Positions 26,191-34,218 are shown, counted from the first letter of the stretch. The stretch: DNA of 37,045 bases from an uncultured Planctomycetota bacterium (GCA_903928115.1 CAIYPP010000101.1:1-37045); one strand, 5' to 3'. Notes: generated from the sequence alone by a model not told the origin. Made by a program: numbers and translations.

Positions 26191-27176
26191 CGCGATGCCC
26201 CCGCGATCAAGTGCGTGAGCGCCGGTGATGCGCCGGGACGCTGCGCGAGACCCTCGAGGAACGCGCGCGCGCGCACACCCCAGCGATGGCCGAGAGCCTC
26301 GTAGCGGCGTGCGACCGAGCGCTCGGGGCGGGCGGAAGGCAGCTGCGCGAGAAGGTACTCCTCCGCGTCGGCCACACAGCGCAGCCCGACGTCGTCCGCG
26401 CGGCTCTCGCGCGAGAGAGCGCGCGCGAAGAGCTCGCTCTGGCCTTCGATCCAGCGCGGATCGAAGACCGGACGCGAGCGGTTGTGAAAGCTGCCTCCGA
26501 GCACCGAAACACGCTCGTCGCCGGCGAGGCTCTCGCGCTCGGGGGCGAGATCCGAGCACCATTCCGCGACGTTGCCGACGAGGTCGTACACGCGCTGCGG
26601 CGAACGTCCGGCCTCGAACGTGCCGACGGCCACCGCGCGGTCGAGCCCGAGCTCGAGCGTGTTGGCGACGCTGCGTTGGTCGGTCGCGCCCCACGGGAAC
26701 GGCAGAGCCTGCGGGCCGCAGGCGATGAAGAGCCACTCCCCCACGCTGGGCAGCCGCATTCCCACGCTTCGCGCGAACGCTTCCGCCTCGACGTGCGAGA
26801 CGAAGCTCGCGGGCCACTCGCCGGAGTCCGCGCTCCACTGCGAAGTGTGGGCCACGAGCTCCGGCGCGGCACTCGACCCGAGCGAGCGCTGGAACACGAG
26901 CCACTCGGCGCGCGTGACCTCGTAGCTGTCGACCAAGAGCGGTGCGTGCACCTCGAAGCTCACCACGCCGCGCCCCGAGAGCGACAGCGAGACCTGTCCC
27001 GCCGGAACGAACGACAGCCGCTCGATGCGGCCGAGCGAGAGCTCGGCGTCGGCTGCGGGCGAACACGCCGCGCACGAAAGCGCGAGGAGCAGCGCCAGCC
27101 CGAGGGCCCGCGCTGCTCCCGCTTCGCGCGCGCAGCTGCGCCTACTGCTTCGTGGTGTTGCCGGTGCCTTCCGCAT
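26187..27176 (-). CDS. SUMF1/formylglycine-generating-enzyme-like lipoprotein, catalytic cysteines absent
   Basis: 329 residues from ATG at 27176. A hydrophobic signal at 22-38 ends with cysteines C35 and C38, either of which could be the lipidated residue, so a membrane-anchored exported protein is likely. Residues 50-275 carry the FGE-sulfatase fold: DSYEVTRAEWLVF, MRLPSVGEWLFIACG, YDLVGNVAEWCSD, SVLGGSFHNRS and DDVGLRCV. In active enzymes two cysteines follow the GGSW motif; this protein has VFDPRW there, so sulfatase-activating oxidation is not expected. Such cysteine-less members are common as structural or binding proteins. Its start lies 35 bases inside the end of the ompA-like gene, and it is coupled to rsmA. 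Confidence 0.83.
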   Translation of the reverse strand: MRKAPATPRSSRRSCAREAGAARALGLALLLALSCAACSPAADAELSLGRIERLSFVPAGQVSLSLSGRGVVSFEVHAPLLVDSYEVTRAEWLVFQRSLGSSAAPELVAHTSQWSADSGEWPASFVSHVEAEAFARSVGMRLPSVGEWLFIACGPQALPFPWGATDQRSVANTLELGLDRAVAVGTFEAGRSPQRVYDLVGNVAEWCSDLAPERESLAGDERVSVLGGSFHNRSRPVFDPRWIEGQSELFARALSRESRADDVGLRCVADAEEYLLAQLPSARPERSVARRYEALGHRWGVRARAFLEGLAQRPGASPALTHLIAGASR

Positions 27177-27879
27177 CGCTCACGAAGATATCCACGCGAC
27201 GGTTCTTCTGCTTGTTCTCGGCCGTGTCGTTGGCGACGACCGGATCCGACGAGCCGAAGCCCATCACGACCACGCTCTTCTCTTCGAGCTTGCCGGTCGA
27301 GCCGAGGAACGAGCCGACGGAGACGGCGCGCTCCGCGGAGAGCTGCAGGTTGCCGAGCGGGAACTTGGCCTTGGTTTCGGGCTTGGCGATCGGCGTGCTG
27401 TCGGTGTGGCCGCGCACGTAGACCTTGCCGAAGGGACGGCTCTTGATGTCTTCGCAGATCTCGGAGAGGACCTTCTTGCCGTCTTCGCTGAGCTCGGCCG
27501 AACCGAGGCCGAAGACGATCGAGTCCTTCATGCGGTAGACGTAGCCACCGTCGACGGCGAACTTCGTCACGTCGCCGGGGTTGCCGCCGATCTCGGCGAG
27601 GATCTTGCGCAGGTTCTGCAGGCGCGCGTCGACGGCCTCGGCCGAGAAGCCCGCTTCGGCGAGGCTCTTCTCGCTGGCGTCGAGCTGCGCGCGCAGGCGG
27701 CGGTTCTCGTCTTCGAGATCCGACACGCGGCGCTCGGCCTCGATCGTCTTCGACTGGTAGTGCTTGGCGGAGAGTTGCGTGTCGTTGTAGCGCTCCTGCG
27801 CGACGCACGAGGCGAGCGAGAGGAACGTGGCGGCGACGAACGCAGCCTTGTGGAACGAGGTGACAGAGGTGTGCTTCAT
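27142..27879 (-). CDS. OmpA/MotB-type peptidoglycan-binding lipoprotein with coiled coil
   Basis: 245 residues from ATG at 27879. The lipobox is L22-A23-S24-C25, so the protein is a likely outer-membrane lipoprotein. Residues 30-85 form a coiled coil (EAERRVSDLEDENRRLRAQ). Residues 110-235 are an OmpA-like domain: DSIVFGLGSAELSEDGKKVL, VRGHTDSTPI, LSAERAVSVGSFL and a final NRRVDIFVS. These supply the Asp and Arg that grip diaminopimelate in peptidoglycan. It probably links the envelope to the wall; no Pal partner genes (tolAB) are near. It is first in a run with the SUMF1-like gene and rsmA. Upstream lie a 200-base leader and a strong hairpin at 28080-28116. Confidence 0.9.
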   Translation of the reverse strand: MKHTSVTSFHKAAFVAATFLSLASCVAQERYNDTQLSAKHYQSKTIEAERRVSDLEDENRRLRAQLDASEKSLAEAGFSAEAVDARLQNLRKILAEIGGNPGDVTKFAVDGGYVYRMKDSIVFGLGSAELSEDGKKVLSEICEDIKSRPFGKVYVRGHTDSTPIAKPETKAKFPLGNLQLSAERAVSVGSFLGSTGKLEEKSVVVMGFGSSDPVVANDTAENKQKNRRVDIFVSDAEGTGNTTKQ

Positions 27880-28079
27880 GGACAGGTGATCCCGTTCGAC
27901 TGCGATGCGCGCGGTGCTCGACCGTCCGACGCTCCCCGCCCGAGGTAGGGCGCGCGAAAAGGAGCGCGGCGCGGTGCGCGCGCGGATCGCGGGGCGCGAG
28001 CGGAGTGCTCGTGTCCCGACGGGCAGAGCCTAGCGGTCCGAAATGAAAATTCGAAGCACGCGAAAACCGGAAAAGCGAC

Positions 28080-28116
28080 GCGCCCCGCGACTTCGAGCGT
28101 CGAAGCCGCGGGGCGC
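28080..28116 (-). terminator. 16-pair terminator hairpin after the tail-anchored HTH gene
   Basis: Outer arms GCGCCCCGCG and CGCGGGGCGC (ten pairs) continue after one mismatch into CTTCGA/TCGAAG (six pairs) with a three-base loop. It lies 38 bases after the stop and is followed by CTTTTCCGGTTTTCG, a T-rich stretch. This is the most terminator-like element in the window. Confidence 0.65.
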
Positions 28117-28154
28117 GTGGATCGCGACGCGGGCGCAGAGGCCCGGCCGTGGCC

Positions 28155-28655
28155 CTAGTTGAACCAGCTCGCGACGGTCTTCGCGAAGGCGTTCGAGTAG
28201 CCCGACTGGAGCGAGAGCAGGATCGGAATCGAGGCCACGAGCAGGCCGCCGGTGGCGCACATGAGCGCGATGGCGAGGCCGCCCTCGAAGGGCTCCTTCT
28301 CCTCGCGCACGGGCACGTACTCCTCGACCTCTTCGGCCTCTTCCTCGACCGCCTCGGCCGGCGCTTCCTCTTCGAGGATCGTGTCTGCCTCCGAGATCTC
28401 CTCGGTTGCCATGCCGGCATCGAGCTCGGTGTCGTCCTCGAAGACGATCTCCTCGGTGGCCTGACCGACGTCGACGACCTCGCCGCCCTGCAGCTCGGCG
28501 CGCAGGTTCTCGACGTCGGACTTGCGCAGCTTGACGACCTCACCCTCGCGGATGGCGCGGATCTCGCCTTCGCTGACGAGGCGCTTGAGCTCCTCCTCCT
28601 TGAGGCGCAGCTCTCGCAGGGCTTCGTCGAAGCTGTAGAACTCCTTCTCGGCCAC
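28155..28655 (-). CDS. Excisionase/MerR-like HTH protein with acidic linker and C-terminal membrane anchor
   Basis: 166 residues from GTG at 28655, supported by AGGAG six bases upstream. Residues 5-52 match the short winged HTH of the excisionase type: YSFDEALRELRLKEEELKRL, then EIRAIREGEVVKLRKSDVE. Residues 56-122 are an acidic disordered stretch with two ATEEI copies. A single hydrophobic helix at 125-149 (GGLAIALMCATGGLLVASI) is followed by only 17 residues, giving a tail-anchored layout with the HTH inside the cell. This suggests a membrane-tethered DNA-binding or polar-localising protein. Target unknown. It follows the gene for a small anchored protein on the same strand, after a hairpin. 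Confidence 0.75.
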   Translation of the reverse strand: MAEKEFYSFDEALRELRLKEEELKRLVSEGEIRAIREGEVVKLRKSDVENLRAELQGGEVVDVGQATEEIVFEDDTELDAGMATEEISEADTILEEEAPAEAVEEEAEEVEEYVPVREEKEPFEGGLAIALMCATGGLLVASIPILLSLQSGYSNAFAKTVASWFN

Positions 28656-28666
28656 GGGATTCTCCT
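28656..28666 (-). promoter_or_regulatory. Ribosome-binding site that sets the GTG start of the HTH gene
   Basis: AGGAGA (28666-28661) lies about six bases before GTG at 28655. No upstream in-frame start has such a site, and the protein family signature begins right after this GTG. Confidence 0.7.
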
Positions 28667-28705
28667 GTACTTGCGTTGTCTGTCGGTTGTCGGGGGGTGT
28701 GGGAC

Positions 28706-28730
28706 GGCCCCGCGCAGGTGCGCGTGGGCC
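28706..28730 (-). terminator. Ten-pair hairpin between the small anchored protein gene and the HTH gene
   Basis: GGCCC-A-CGCGC and GCGCG-GGGCC pair in two blocks of five around a single bulged A and a four-base loop, 13 bases after the stop of the upstream gene. No U tract follows. It may lower read-through into the HTH gene. Confidence 0.45.
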
Positions 28731-28743
28731 GGGAACGAGCGGG

Positions 28744-29205
28744 CTACTGGCCGCGGGGCTTCTCCGCGGGCAGTTGCAGGAGTCCCTTCTCGGCGAAGAG
28801 CTTCTCGAGCTCGCCGAAGGGGTACTCGGACTTGTCGTTGTAGCCGTTGAGCTCCATGTCGAGCTCGATGCGACGCGCGCCGACCAAGCGGACCCCTTGG
28901 TAGGAGCCCGTCGATGCCGCCGCATACACCGCGAGCCGCATCTTCTCGGTGTCGACGAGGTACAAGACCGACGCGCCGGTGATGTCCGTGCCGGTCACGG
29001 CCACCATGCGCCCGTTGGAATCCGCCGTCGAGCCCCCCGAGATCATCGGAATGGCTTGGGTCGGATTGGGGGCGGGCGGCGGGGTGCCACCACCCTGCGT
29101 CGGCGTCCGAGACCAGCCCACGGCCGCGAAACCCAGCGCGCCAGCGGCGAGCAAGGTCAGCGGGGACGGCGGCGTCTTGAGCCAGTCGGACAGGCGGGGG
29201 TGCAT
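28744..29205 (-). CDS. Small N-terminally anchored protein of unknown function
   Basis: 153 residues from ATG at 29205. One transmembrane helix lies at 14-31 (SPLTLLAAGALGFAAVG). A Gly/Pro-rich linker (37-50) leads to a small beta-rich domain, residues 66-125: RMVAVTGTDITGASVLYLVD, LAVYAAAS and VRLVGARRIELDMELNGYND. The pattern of short strands with LYLVDTEKMRLAVY is like a single beta-propeller or lipid-exposed sheet element. No enzyme motif was seen and I do not recognise a named family. It sits upstream of the tail-anchored HTH gene in the same orientation and 80 bases after the CNNM genes, with a TATCCT element in that gap. Confidence 0.65.
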   Translation of the reverse strand: MHPRLSDWLKTPPSPLTLLAAGALGFAAVGWSRTPTQGGGTPPPAPNPTQAIPMISGGSTADSNGRMVAVTGTDITGASVLYLVDTEKMRLAVYAAASTGSYQGVRLVGARRIELDMELNGYNDKSEYPFGELEKLFAEKGLLQLPAEKPRGQ

Positions 29206-29252
29206 CGGAGGAGCGGGCGCGCGGCCCGCGGACGGATCTATACCGGCCGCGC

Positions 29253-29258
29253 AGGATA
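29253..29258 (-). promoter_or_regulatory. TATCCT -10-like element upstream of the small anchored protein gene
   Basis: On the minus strand CTATCCTGCGCGGC (29259-29246) is identical over 14 bases to 19167-19180 in the selB/yhcC spacer. The ATG lies 47 bases downstream. A second -10-like TATAGA is at 29242-29237. No clear -35. Confidence 0.3.
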
Positions 29259-29285
29259 GTTCCCCCGCGGCCCGGCGAAAAGACC

Positions 29286-30251
29286 TCACCAGCGGGAGAG
29301 CTCGCCGGTGACCTCTTCCACCACGTCCTTGAGGGTCACCCAGCCCAAGGGGCGCTGGGGCGAGCCCACCAGAGCCGCCCGCTGGCCGCTCTGGCGCAGG
29401 CGGGCGAGGGCGCGGTCGAGCGGGGTGGCGGGGTCGAGCGCGAGCAGAGGCCGGATCAAAGGCTCGAGCTCGCTGCCGCGGGGCAGGGCGAGGAACTCGA
29501 GCTGGTGGATGTATCCGACGACCGCTCCCGCGCCATCGATCACCGGCAGACGCGAGAACTGGGTCGTCGAGAACTGCTCGAAGGCACCCTCGGGCCCGCG
29601 CTCGAGGCGCAGGGTCTCGACCTTGCGCCACGGCACCATGACGAGCTCGACCTTGCGCGAGCGCAGGTCCATCGTGTTGAGAGCGAGGCGTTCGATGTCC
29701 GGCAGGGCGGGGCCACCGCGCTCGCGCAACAGCTCGAACACCCGCTCGCGCCCGTGGACGTAGCGGAACCCGTCGCGCTTGCCTCCGAGCAGCACGCTGA
29801 TCGCGTCCGTGAACTTGGAGAGCGGCCACGCCAGCGGACTCACGAGGACCCGCACGAGGGCGAGGACTGGCGCCGCGATGCGCAGCAGGTGGTGCGGGCG
29901 GCGGCGCGCGAGGTCCTTCGGGAAGAGCTCCCCGAGCAGGACGAGCACCGGCGTCAGGGTGAAGGCCACGACCACCTCGCGCCACGCCACGGGGATCGGC
30001 AACTGGGCGAAGAGCTCGTCGACCGCGAGCGTCGAGAGCTGGTTGACGAGCGTGTTGCCGACGAGCAGCGACGCGAGCAGCAGCGCCTCGTTGCGCACGA
30101 GCCGGTGGCTCAAGGCCTGCAGCCAGCCGCCGCGCAGCGCCTCGGCTTCGACGCGCGTGCGCGACGAGCTGTAGAAGGCCACTTCGGAGCCTGAGAAAAT
30201 CGCGGACAGCGCGAGGCACAGCGCTAGAAGCAGGAGCCAGAGGAACGTCAC
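29286..30251 (-). CDS. CNNM (DUF21) and CBS domain membrane protein, CorC-domain lacking
   Basis: 321 residues from GTG at 30251, overlapping the previous stop as GTGA. Residues 1-150 are the CNNM transmembrane domain (FLWLLLLALCLALSAIFSGS; FPKDLARRRPHHLLRIAAP). The SGSE motif and small helices are as in CNNM/CorB transporters. Residues 190-315 carry a CBS pair, including MVPWRKVETL and LGWVTLKDVVEEVTGEL. Unlike its neighbour, it ends right after the CBS domains and lacks the C-terminal CorC/HlyC module. The family is linked to Mg2+ or Co2+ export, with ATP-type ligands binding the CBS pair. Likely acts with the paralogue encoded just upstream. Confidence 0.85.
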   Translation of the reverse strand: MTFLWLLLLALCLALSAIFSGSEVAFYSSSRTRVEAEALRGGWLQALSHRLVRNEALLLASLLVGNTLVNQLSTLAVDELFAQLPIPVAWREVVVAFTLTPVLVLLGELFPKDLARRRPHHLLRIAAPVLALVRVLVSPLAWPLSKFTDAISVLLGGKRDGFRYVHGRERVFELLRERGGPALPDIERLALNTMDLRSRKVELVMVPWRKVETLRLERGPEGAFEQFSTTQFSRLPVIDGAGAVVGYIHQLEFLALPRGSELEPLIRPLLALDPATPLDRALARLRQSGQRAALVGSPQRPLGWVTLKDVVEEVTGELSRW

Positions 30252-31483
30252 GACGACACCTCCCCGCGCTCCGCGCGCGCCTCGACGATGCGGAGCGACA
30301 CGCGCTCGATGCGGCGCCGGCGCATGCGGAGCACGCGAAACTCGAGCGGCCCCGACGTGCACGTGTCCCCGACCTTCGGCAGGCGCCCGAGCAGCGTCGT
30401 CACGAGCCCGCTCAGGGTCTCGAACTCGCGCGGCACGACCCACTGGCCGAAGCGCTCGTTCCAGTCGCGGATCGAAAACGCGCCGTCGACCTCGAAGCTG
30501 CCGTCGGGGAGCTCGACCACGGGCTGGTACGCGGCTTCGCCCTCGACGCGCAGGTCGCCGACGACCTCCTCGAAGATCGTCTCGACGCTCACCATCCCGG
30601 CGGTCCCGCCCCACTCGTCGATCACCACGCCCTGCGCGACGTGCTGCTCGCGCAGGTGCCGCAGCGCAGCCACCGCGGGCGCGACCTCGGGCACGAACAC
30701 GCAGGGCTCGAGCATCGAACGCACCGGACGCGTGGATTGCACAGCGAGGTTGCGCGTGCGCACGCGACCGATCACCGCATCGGGGTTGCCATCGACGATC
30801 AAGACCCACGGCACCTTCTCCGCGAGCGCGCGGCGCGTGACCTCGTCGCGACCTTCCTCGGAGACGTCGAGCACCACGAGGTCGACACGCGGGGTCATCA
30901 CCTCGCGCACGCGCATGTCCTCCAGCCGCACGATCGCCGAGACGAAGCGCGCTTCATCCCCGAGCAAGTGCCCCTGCTCCGCGGACTGACGCAGCGCATC
31001 CGTGATGGCAGACGTCGAGATCCCCTGCTCCTGCTCGCCGAAGCGACCAAGCATGCGGTACAGCGGCACGAGCGCGATCTCGAGCACGCGCGCCAGTGGC
31101 GAAGTCAAGACCGCCAGCGCCGAGAGGAACGGCGCCGCGAAGCGCGCGATGGGCTCCGGCGCGCGCATCGCGAGGTTCTTGGGAAGCACCTCGCCGAAGA
31201 CGACGACGAGCGCGAGGGCGATCAAGCCGTCGACCCAGGCCGGAACTCCGTCGGTGGTCTCCGACCCGCGAGCGGAGTACGCAAAGAAGAGCGTGTTGAC
31301 CGCGACGTTGGCGATCAGAACCGTGCTCAAGAGCTTCTGCGGCCGGGCGAGCAGCGCTTGAGCGCGCGGTCCCACGCGCCGCGCTTGTTCCTCGTCCAAG
31401 CTGAGGAGCGCCGTCTCCGAGCCGCTGATCGAGGCGGACAAACACAGGAGGAGCACCTTGAACGCGAGCACCATGGCGTCCAT
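30248..31483 (-). CDS. CNNM/CBS/CorC-type (HlyC/CorC family) membrane protein
   Basis: 411 residues from ATG at 31483; its ATG and the kinase stop overlap as TGATG. Residues 1-140 are the CNNM domain (LLLCLSASISGSETALLSL; FGEVLPKNLAMRAPEPIARF). A CBS pair follows at about 195-315: VREVMTPRVDLVVLDV, VIDEWGGTAGMVSVETIFEE. Residues 325-405 match the CorC/HlyC C-terminal domain (DGSFEVDGAFSIRDWNERFG; LSGLVTTLLGRLPKVGD). Thus a full-length member, while its downstream neighbour is shorter. Related proteins move divalent cations, especially Mg2+; direction is inferred. The tight coupling to the kinase suggests coordinated expression. Confidence 0.9.
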   Translation of the reverse strand: MDAMVLAFKVLLLCLSASISGSETALLSLDEEQARRVGPRAQALLARPQKLLSTVLIANVAVNTLFFAYSARGSETTDGVPAWVDGLIALALVVVFGEVLPKNLAMRAPEPIARFAAPFLSALAVLTSPLARVLEIALVPLYRMLGRFGEQEQGISTSAITDALRQSAEQGHLLGDEARFVSAIVRLEDMRVREVMTPRVDLVVLDVSEEGRDEVTRRALAEKVPWVLIVDGNPDAVIGRVRTRNLAVQSTRPVRSMLEPCVFVPEVAPAVAALRHLREQHVAQGVVIDEWGGTAGMVSVETIFEEVVGDLRVEGEAAYQPVVELPDGSFEVDGAFSIRDWNERFGQWVVPREFETLSGLVTTLLGRLPKVGDTCTSGPLEFRVLRMRRRRIERVSLRIVEARAERGEVSS

Positions 31484-33030
31484 CAGGAGGCCTCCCCGCG
31501 CACAGGCAGCGCGATGCGCACATGGAAGCCGCGTCCGCGCTCACTCTGCAGGTCGAGTCGCCCACCGTGGCCGACCACGACGCTGTGCACGAGCGACAGC
31601 CCGAGCCCCGTGCCCTTGCCCGCATCCTTCGTCGTGTAGAACGGGTCGAGCAGGCGCGGCAACTCCTCGCTCGCCACGCCCGGCCCGTCGTCGTGAACGT
31701 CGAGCAGAACGCAGGCACCGAGGCCCTCGACGTAGCCGCCGCGGAGCACCAACTCGATGCGGCCGCCGCCGGGGCGAGAGTCGAGCGCGTCGAGCGCGTT
31801 CACCAAGAGGTTGAGCACGACTTGTCCGAGCTCGTTGGCATCGCCGACGACGCGCGGAAGCTCCGCGAGCGTGCGTGCGAGTTCTTCGGGCAGCACCTCG
31901 GCCGCGCTCGCGTGCGCACCGTCCGAAATCGACAGCACGACGCCGGAACGCGCAGCGCGATGGCGCACGAGCCCGACGGCATCGAGCACGGGGACCGCCA
32001 GCGACAACGGAGCGCGCATCGACTGACGCGGCGTCAATCGCAGAAGCTTGCCGACCGTGTCGCGGATGCGCTCGAGACCGCCCGCCAAGAGCTCCAGGTA
32101 CTGCGCCCGCTTCGGCGCGGGTAGATCCTCGCGACGCAGGCGCTCGACGGCGTTGAGCAGTCCTCCGAGCGGATTGTTGATCTCGTGCGCGACGCCCGCC
32201 GCGAGCTTGCCCGTCGCCGCGAGTCGCCGCTCGGTCATCGCGGCCTGCTCGGCGGCACGCGCCTGCGCCGTCGCGTCGCGCACCTCGCGCTCGAGCCGCG
32301 CGTTGAAGTCGCGCACCTCCGCGACCATGCCGTTGAACGCGCGCGTGAGCTCACCGAGCTCTCCCGCGCGCGCCGTAGTCGGCACCGAAACCTCCATGTC
32401 GCCCGCTGCGACGCGCCGCGCCGCCGCCGTCAACCGTGAGACGGGCGCGAGCACCTCGCTGCGCAGCACGAAATACAACGTCGCCGCGATCGCGAGCGTG
32501 GTGACGCCGAAGAGCAGGAGGAACGTGCGCACGAGCCGCGTCGTGCGTCCCTGATCGCGGTCGATGCGATACCAGCACGTTCCCCACACGCCTCCGGGCA
32601 TGTCGATCGGCAGCACGCGTCCGCCCTCGACATCGTCGACGGGACGTCCCGTGCTCTGCGCGAGGTACATGTTGCTGTACACGGTGCCCGCATCGAACTC
32701 CGGCCCGCGCCGCGACGAGCCGAGCGGATTGAGCGCGATGCCCTGCGGCACGACGCTGCCGTCGGGCGCGAGGGCGAGGTTGCCATCGAGGATCAGCGCG
32801 TCCTCGAACTTGCCCCACTCGTCCCAACCGAGGATGCTCGCCGCGTTCAGGCCGCCTCCGGGCCGGATCTGCGAGCGCAGGTTGCCGACGAGCCCGCCCG
32901 CGAGCTCGAGCGACTCCTGCTCGCTCGTGCGCGCGAGGTTGCGTCCGAAGAGCGCGAACTCGAAGCCGAAGGCCGCAGCGTGGATCAGCACGATCCACAA
33001 GAGCACGCGCTGGCGCAGGGAGAGGCTCAC
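31483..33030 (-). CDS. Membrane sensor histidine kinase (NtrB/ZraS-like HisKA)
   Basis: 515 residues. TM1 is at 8-29, a sensor loop of about 140 residues follows, and TM2 is at 168-189. A HAMP linker spans 190-245. The HisKA domain has the phospho-acceptor H282 in GVAHEINNPLGGLLN. The ATPase domain carries the N box (LNLLVNALDAL, N411), G1 HDDGPG (446-451), F box DPFYTTK and G2 GKGTGLGLS (471-479). The loop contains no recognised fold. HEINNPL kinases usually pair with NtrC-type regulators, but no response regulator is present in this window. It lies 48 bases after pilC and overlaps corC, so it may sense envelope or pilus state; this is inference. Confidence 0.92.
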   Translation of the reverse strand: MSLSLRQRVLLWIVLIHAAAFGFEFALFGRNLARTSEQESLELAGGLVGNLRSQIRPGGGLNAASILGWDEWGKFEDALILDGNLALAPDGSVVPQGIALNPLGSSRRGPEFDAGTVYSNMYLAQSTGRPVDDVEGGRVLPIDMPGGVWGTCWYRIDRDQGRTTRLVRTFLLLFGVTTLAIAATLYFVLRSEVLAPVSRLTAAARRVAAGDMEVSVPTTARAGELGELTRAFNGMVAEVRDFNARLEREVRDATAQARAAEQAAMTERRLAATGKLAAGVAHEINNPLGGLLNAVERLRREDLPAPKRAQYLELLAGGLERIRDTVGKLLRLTPRQSMRAPLSLAVPVLDAVGLVRHRAARSGVVLSISDGAHASAAEVLPEELARTLAELPRVVGDANELGQVVLNLLVNALDALDSRPGGGRIELVLRGGYVEGLGACVLLDVHDDGPGVASEELPRLLDPFYTTKDAGKGTGLGLSLVHSVVVGHGGRLDLQSERGRGFHVRIALPVRGEAS

Positions 33031-33078
33031 GACTCCCCCATGCTCGCGCCCCAGAGGCCCGACGTCAAAAGTCGCGTC

Positions 33079-34218
33079 TCAGCCGCCCGCGGAGAGCTGG
33101 CTCATGATCGTCATCAGCGGCATGAAGAGCGCGACGACGATGAAGCCGACCACGACCGCCATCACGATCAAGAGCGCGGGCTCGATCACCTTGAAGAGCG
33201 CGTCGATGCGCCGGTCGACCGCGATGTCGTAGGCGTCGGCGACCTTGAGCAGCATCTTGTCGAGCTCGCCGGTCGCCTCGCCGACGTCGACCATGTTGAC
33301 GACGAGGTCGTCGAACACGCCGCTCTCTCCCATCGGTCGCGCGATGCCTTCACCCTCGCGCACGACCTTGCGGATCTGCTCGACGCCTTCGACGAGCACG
33401 GCGTTGCCGGTCGTGTCGCGCACGATCGAGAGCGCGTCCAAGTGCGGCACGCCCGCCTCGATCAGCGTGCCGAACGTGCGCGTGAATCCGGCGATGTTGG
33501 CCTTCGCGATGACCGTGCCGAGCACGGGCACGCGCAGCAGGAGCTTGTGCACGCGGTAGCGATAGGCGCCGCCCTTGCGCATCAGCGAGAAGTGCAGCAT
33601 CACGAGCCCGAACGGGATGCCGAACACGACATACCAATATGAGATCGTGAAGCGCGACGTGTCGAGCAAGAGGCGCGTGATGCCCGGCAGCTCGGCCCCG
33701 AACGAGTCGAAGATCTCCTCGAACTTCGGGATCACGAACACGATCACCGCGCTCACGACCGCGACGGCGACGACGGCGACGACCGCGGGATAGATCAGCG
33801 CGCCCTTGATCTTGGCGCGGATCGTCGCAGCCTTCTCGCGGAAGGCCGCGAGGCGATTCAAGATCCCGTCGAGCACGCCGCCCGCCTCGCCGGCCTTCAC
33901 CATCGACGAGTAGAGCGAGTCGAAGCACTGCGGGTGCTTGGCCATCGCCTCGGAGAGCGCCGTGCCGGCGGACACGTCCTCGACGAGCGCGCCGAGCACC
34001 TCCTTGAACGGACCGGGGCGTGTCTGGCCTTCGAGGATCGTGAGCGCCTTCACGATCGGAATCCCGGCGGCGGAGAGGGTCGCAAGCTGGGTCGTGAACT
34101 CGGTCACGAGCTGCGCGGGCACACGTCCGCCGCGGCGGCGCGCGCCGCTCGCGGCTTGGCTCTCGCCCCCTTCGCTGCGGGCGGGCGCGGGCGCGGTTCG
34201 TTGGAGTTTCTTGGCCAT
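33079..34218 (-). CDS. pilC: Type IV pilus / type II secretion platform protein (PilC/GspF)
   Basis: 379 residues from ATG at 34218. After an N-terminal basic stretch rich in Ala, Gly and Arg (1-32), residues 36-158 and 236-360 form the two T2SSF domains: LVTEFTTQLATLSAAGIPI and GFTRTFGTLIEAGVPHLDAL. Transmembrane helices lie at about 142-162, 192-210 and 348-372. The protein sits in the inner membrane and links the ATPases to the pseudopilin fibre. The usual N-terminal region before the first T2SSF domain (about 60 residues) is shorter and of different character. It follows pilB by 74 bases. Pilus and T2SS versions cannot be separated; adjacency to pilT favours pilus. Confidence 0.93.
   Translation of the reverse strand: MAKKLQRTAPAPARSEGGESQAASGARRRGGRVPAQLVTEFTTQLATLSAAGIPIVKALTILEGQTRPGPFKEVLGALVEDVSAGTALSEAMAKHPQCFDSLYSSMVKAGEAGGVLDGILNRLAAFREKAATIRAKIKGALIYPAVVAVVAVAVVSAVIVFVIPKFEEIFDSFGAELPGITRLLLDTSRFTISYWYVVFGIPFGLVMLHFSLMRKGGAYRYRVHKLLLRVPVLGTVIAKANIAGFTRTFGTLIEAGVPHLDALSIVRDTTGNAVLVEGVEQIRKVVREGEGIARPMGESGVFDDLVVNMVDVGEATGELDKMLLKVADAYDIAVDRRIDALFKVIEPALLIVMAVVVGFIVVALFMPLMTIMSQLSAGG

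Noticed and set aside
27880..28079. TTCGAA (28055-28050) and TAGGCT (28032-28027), 17 bases apart, as a promoter for the ompA-like gene
   Set aside because: Each matches only three of six consensus bases, which is expected by chance in this length.
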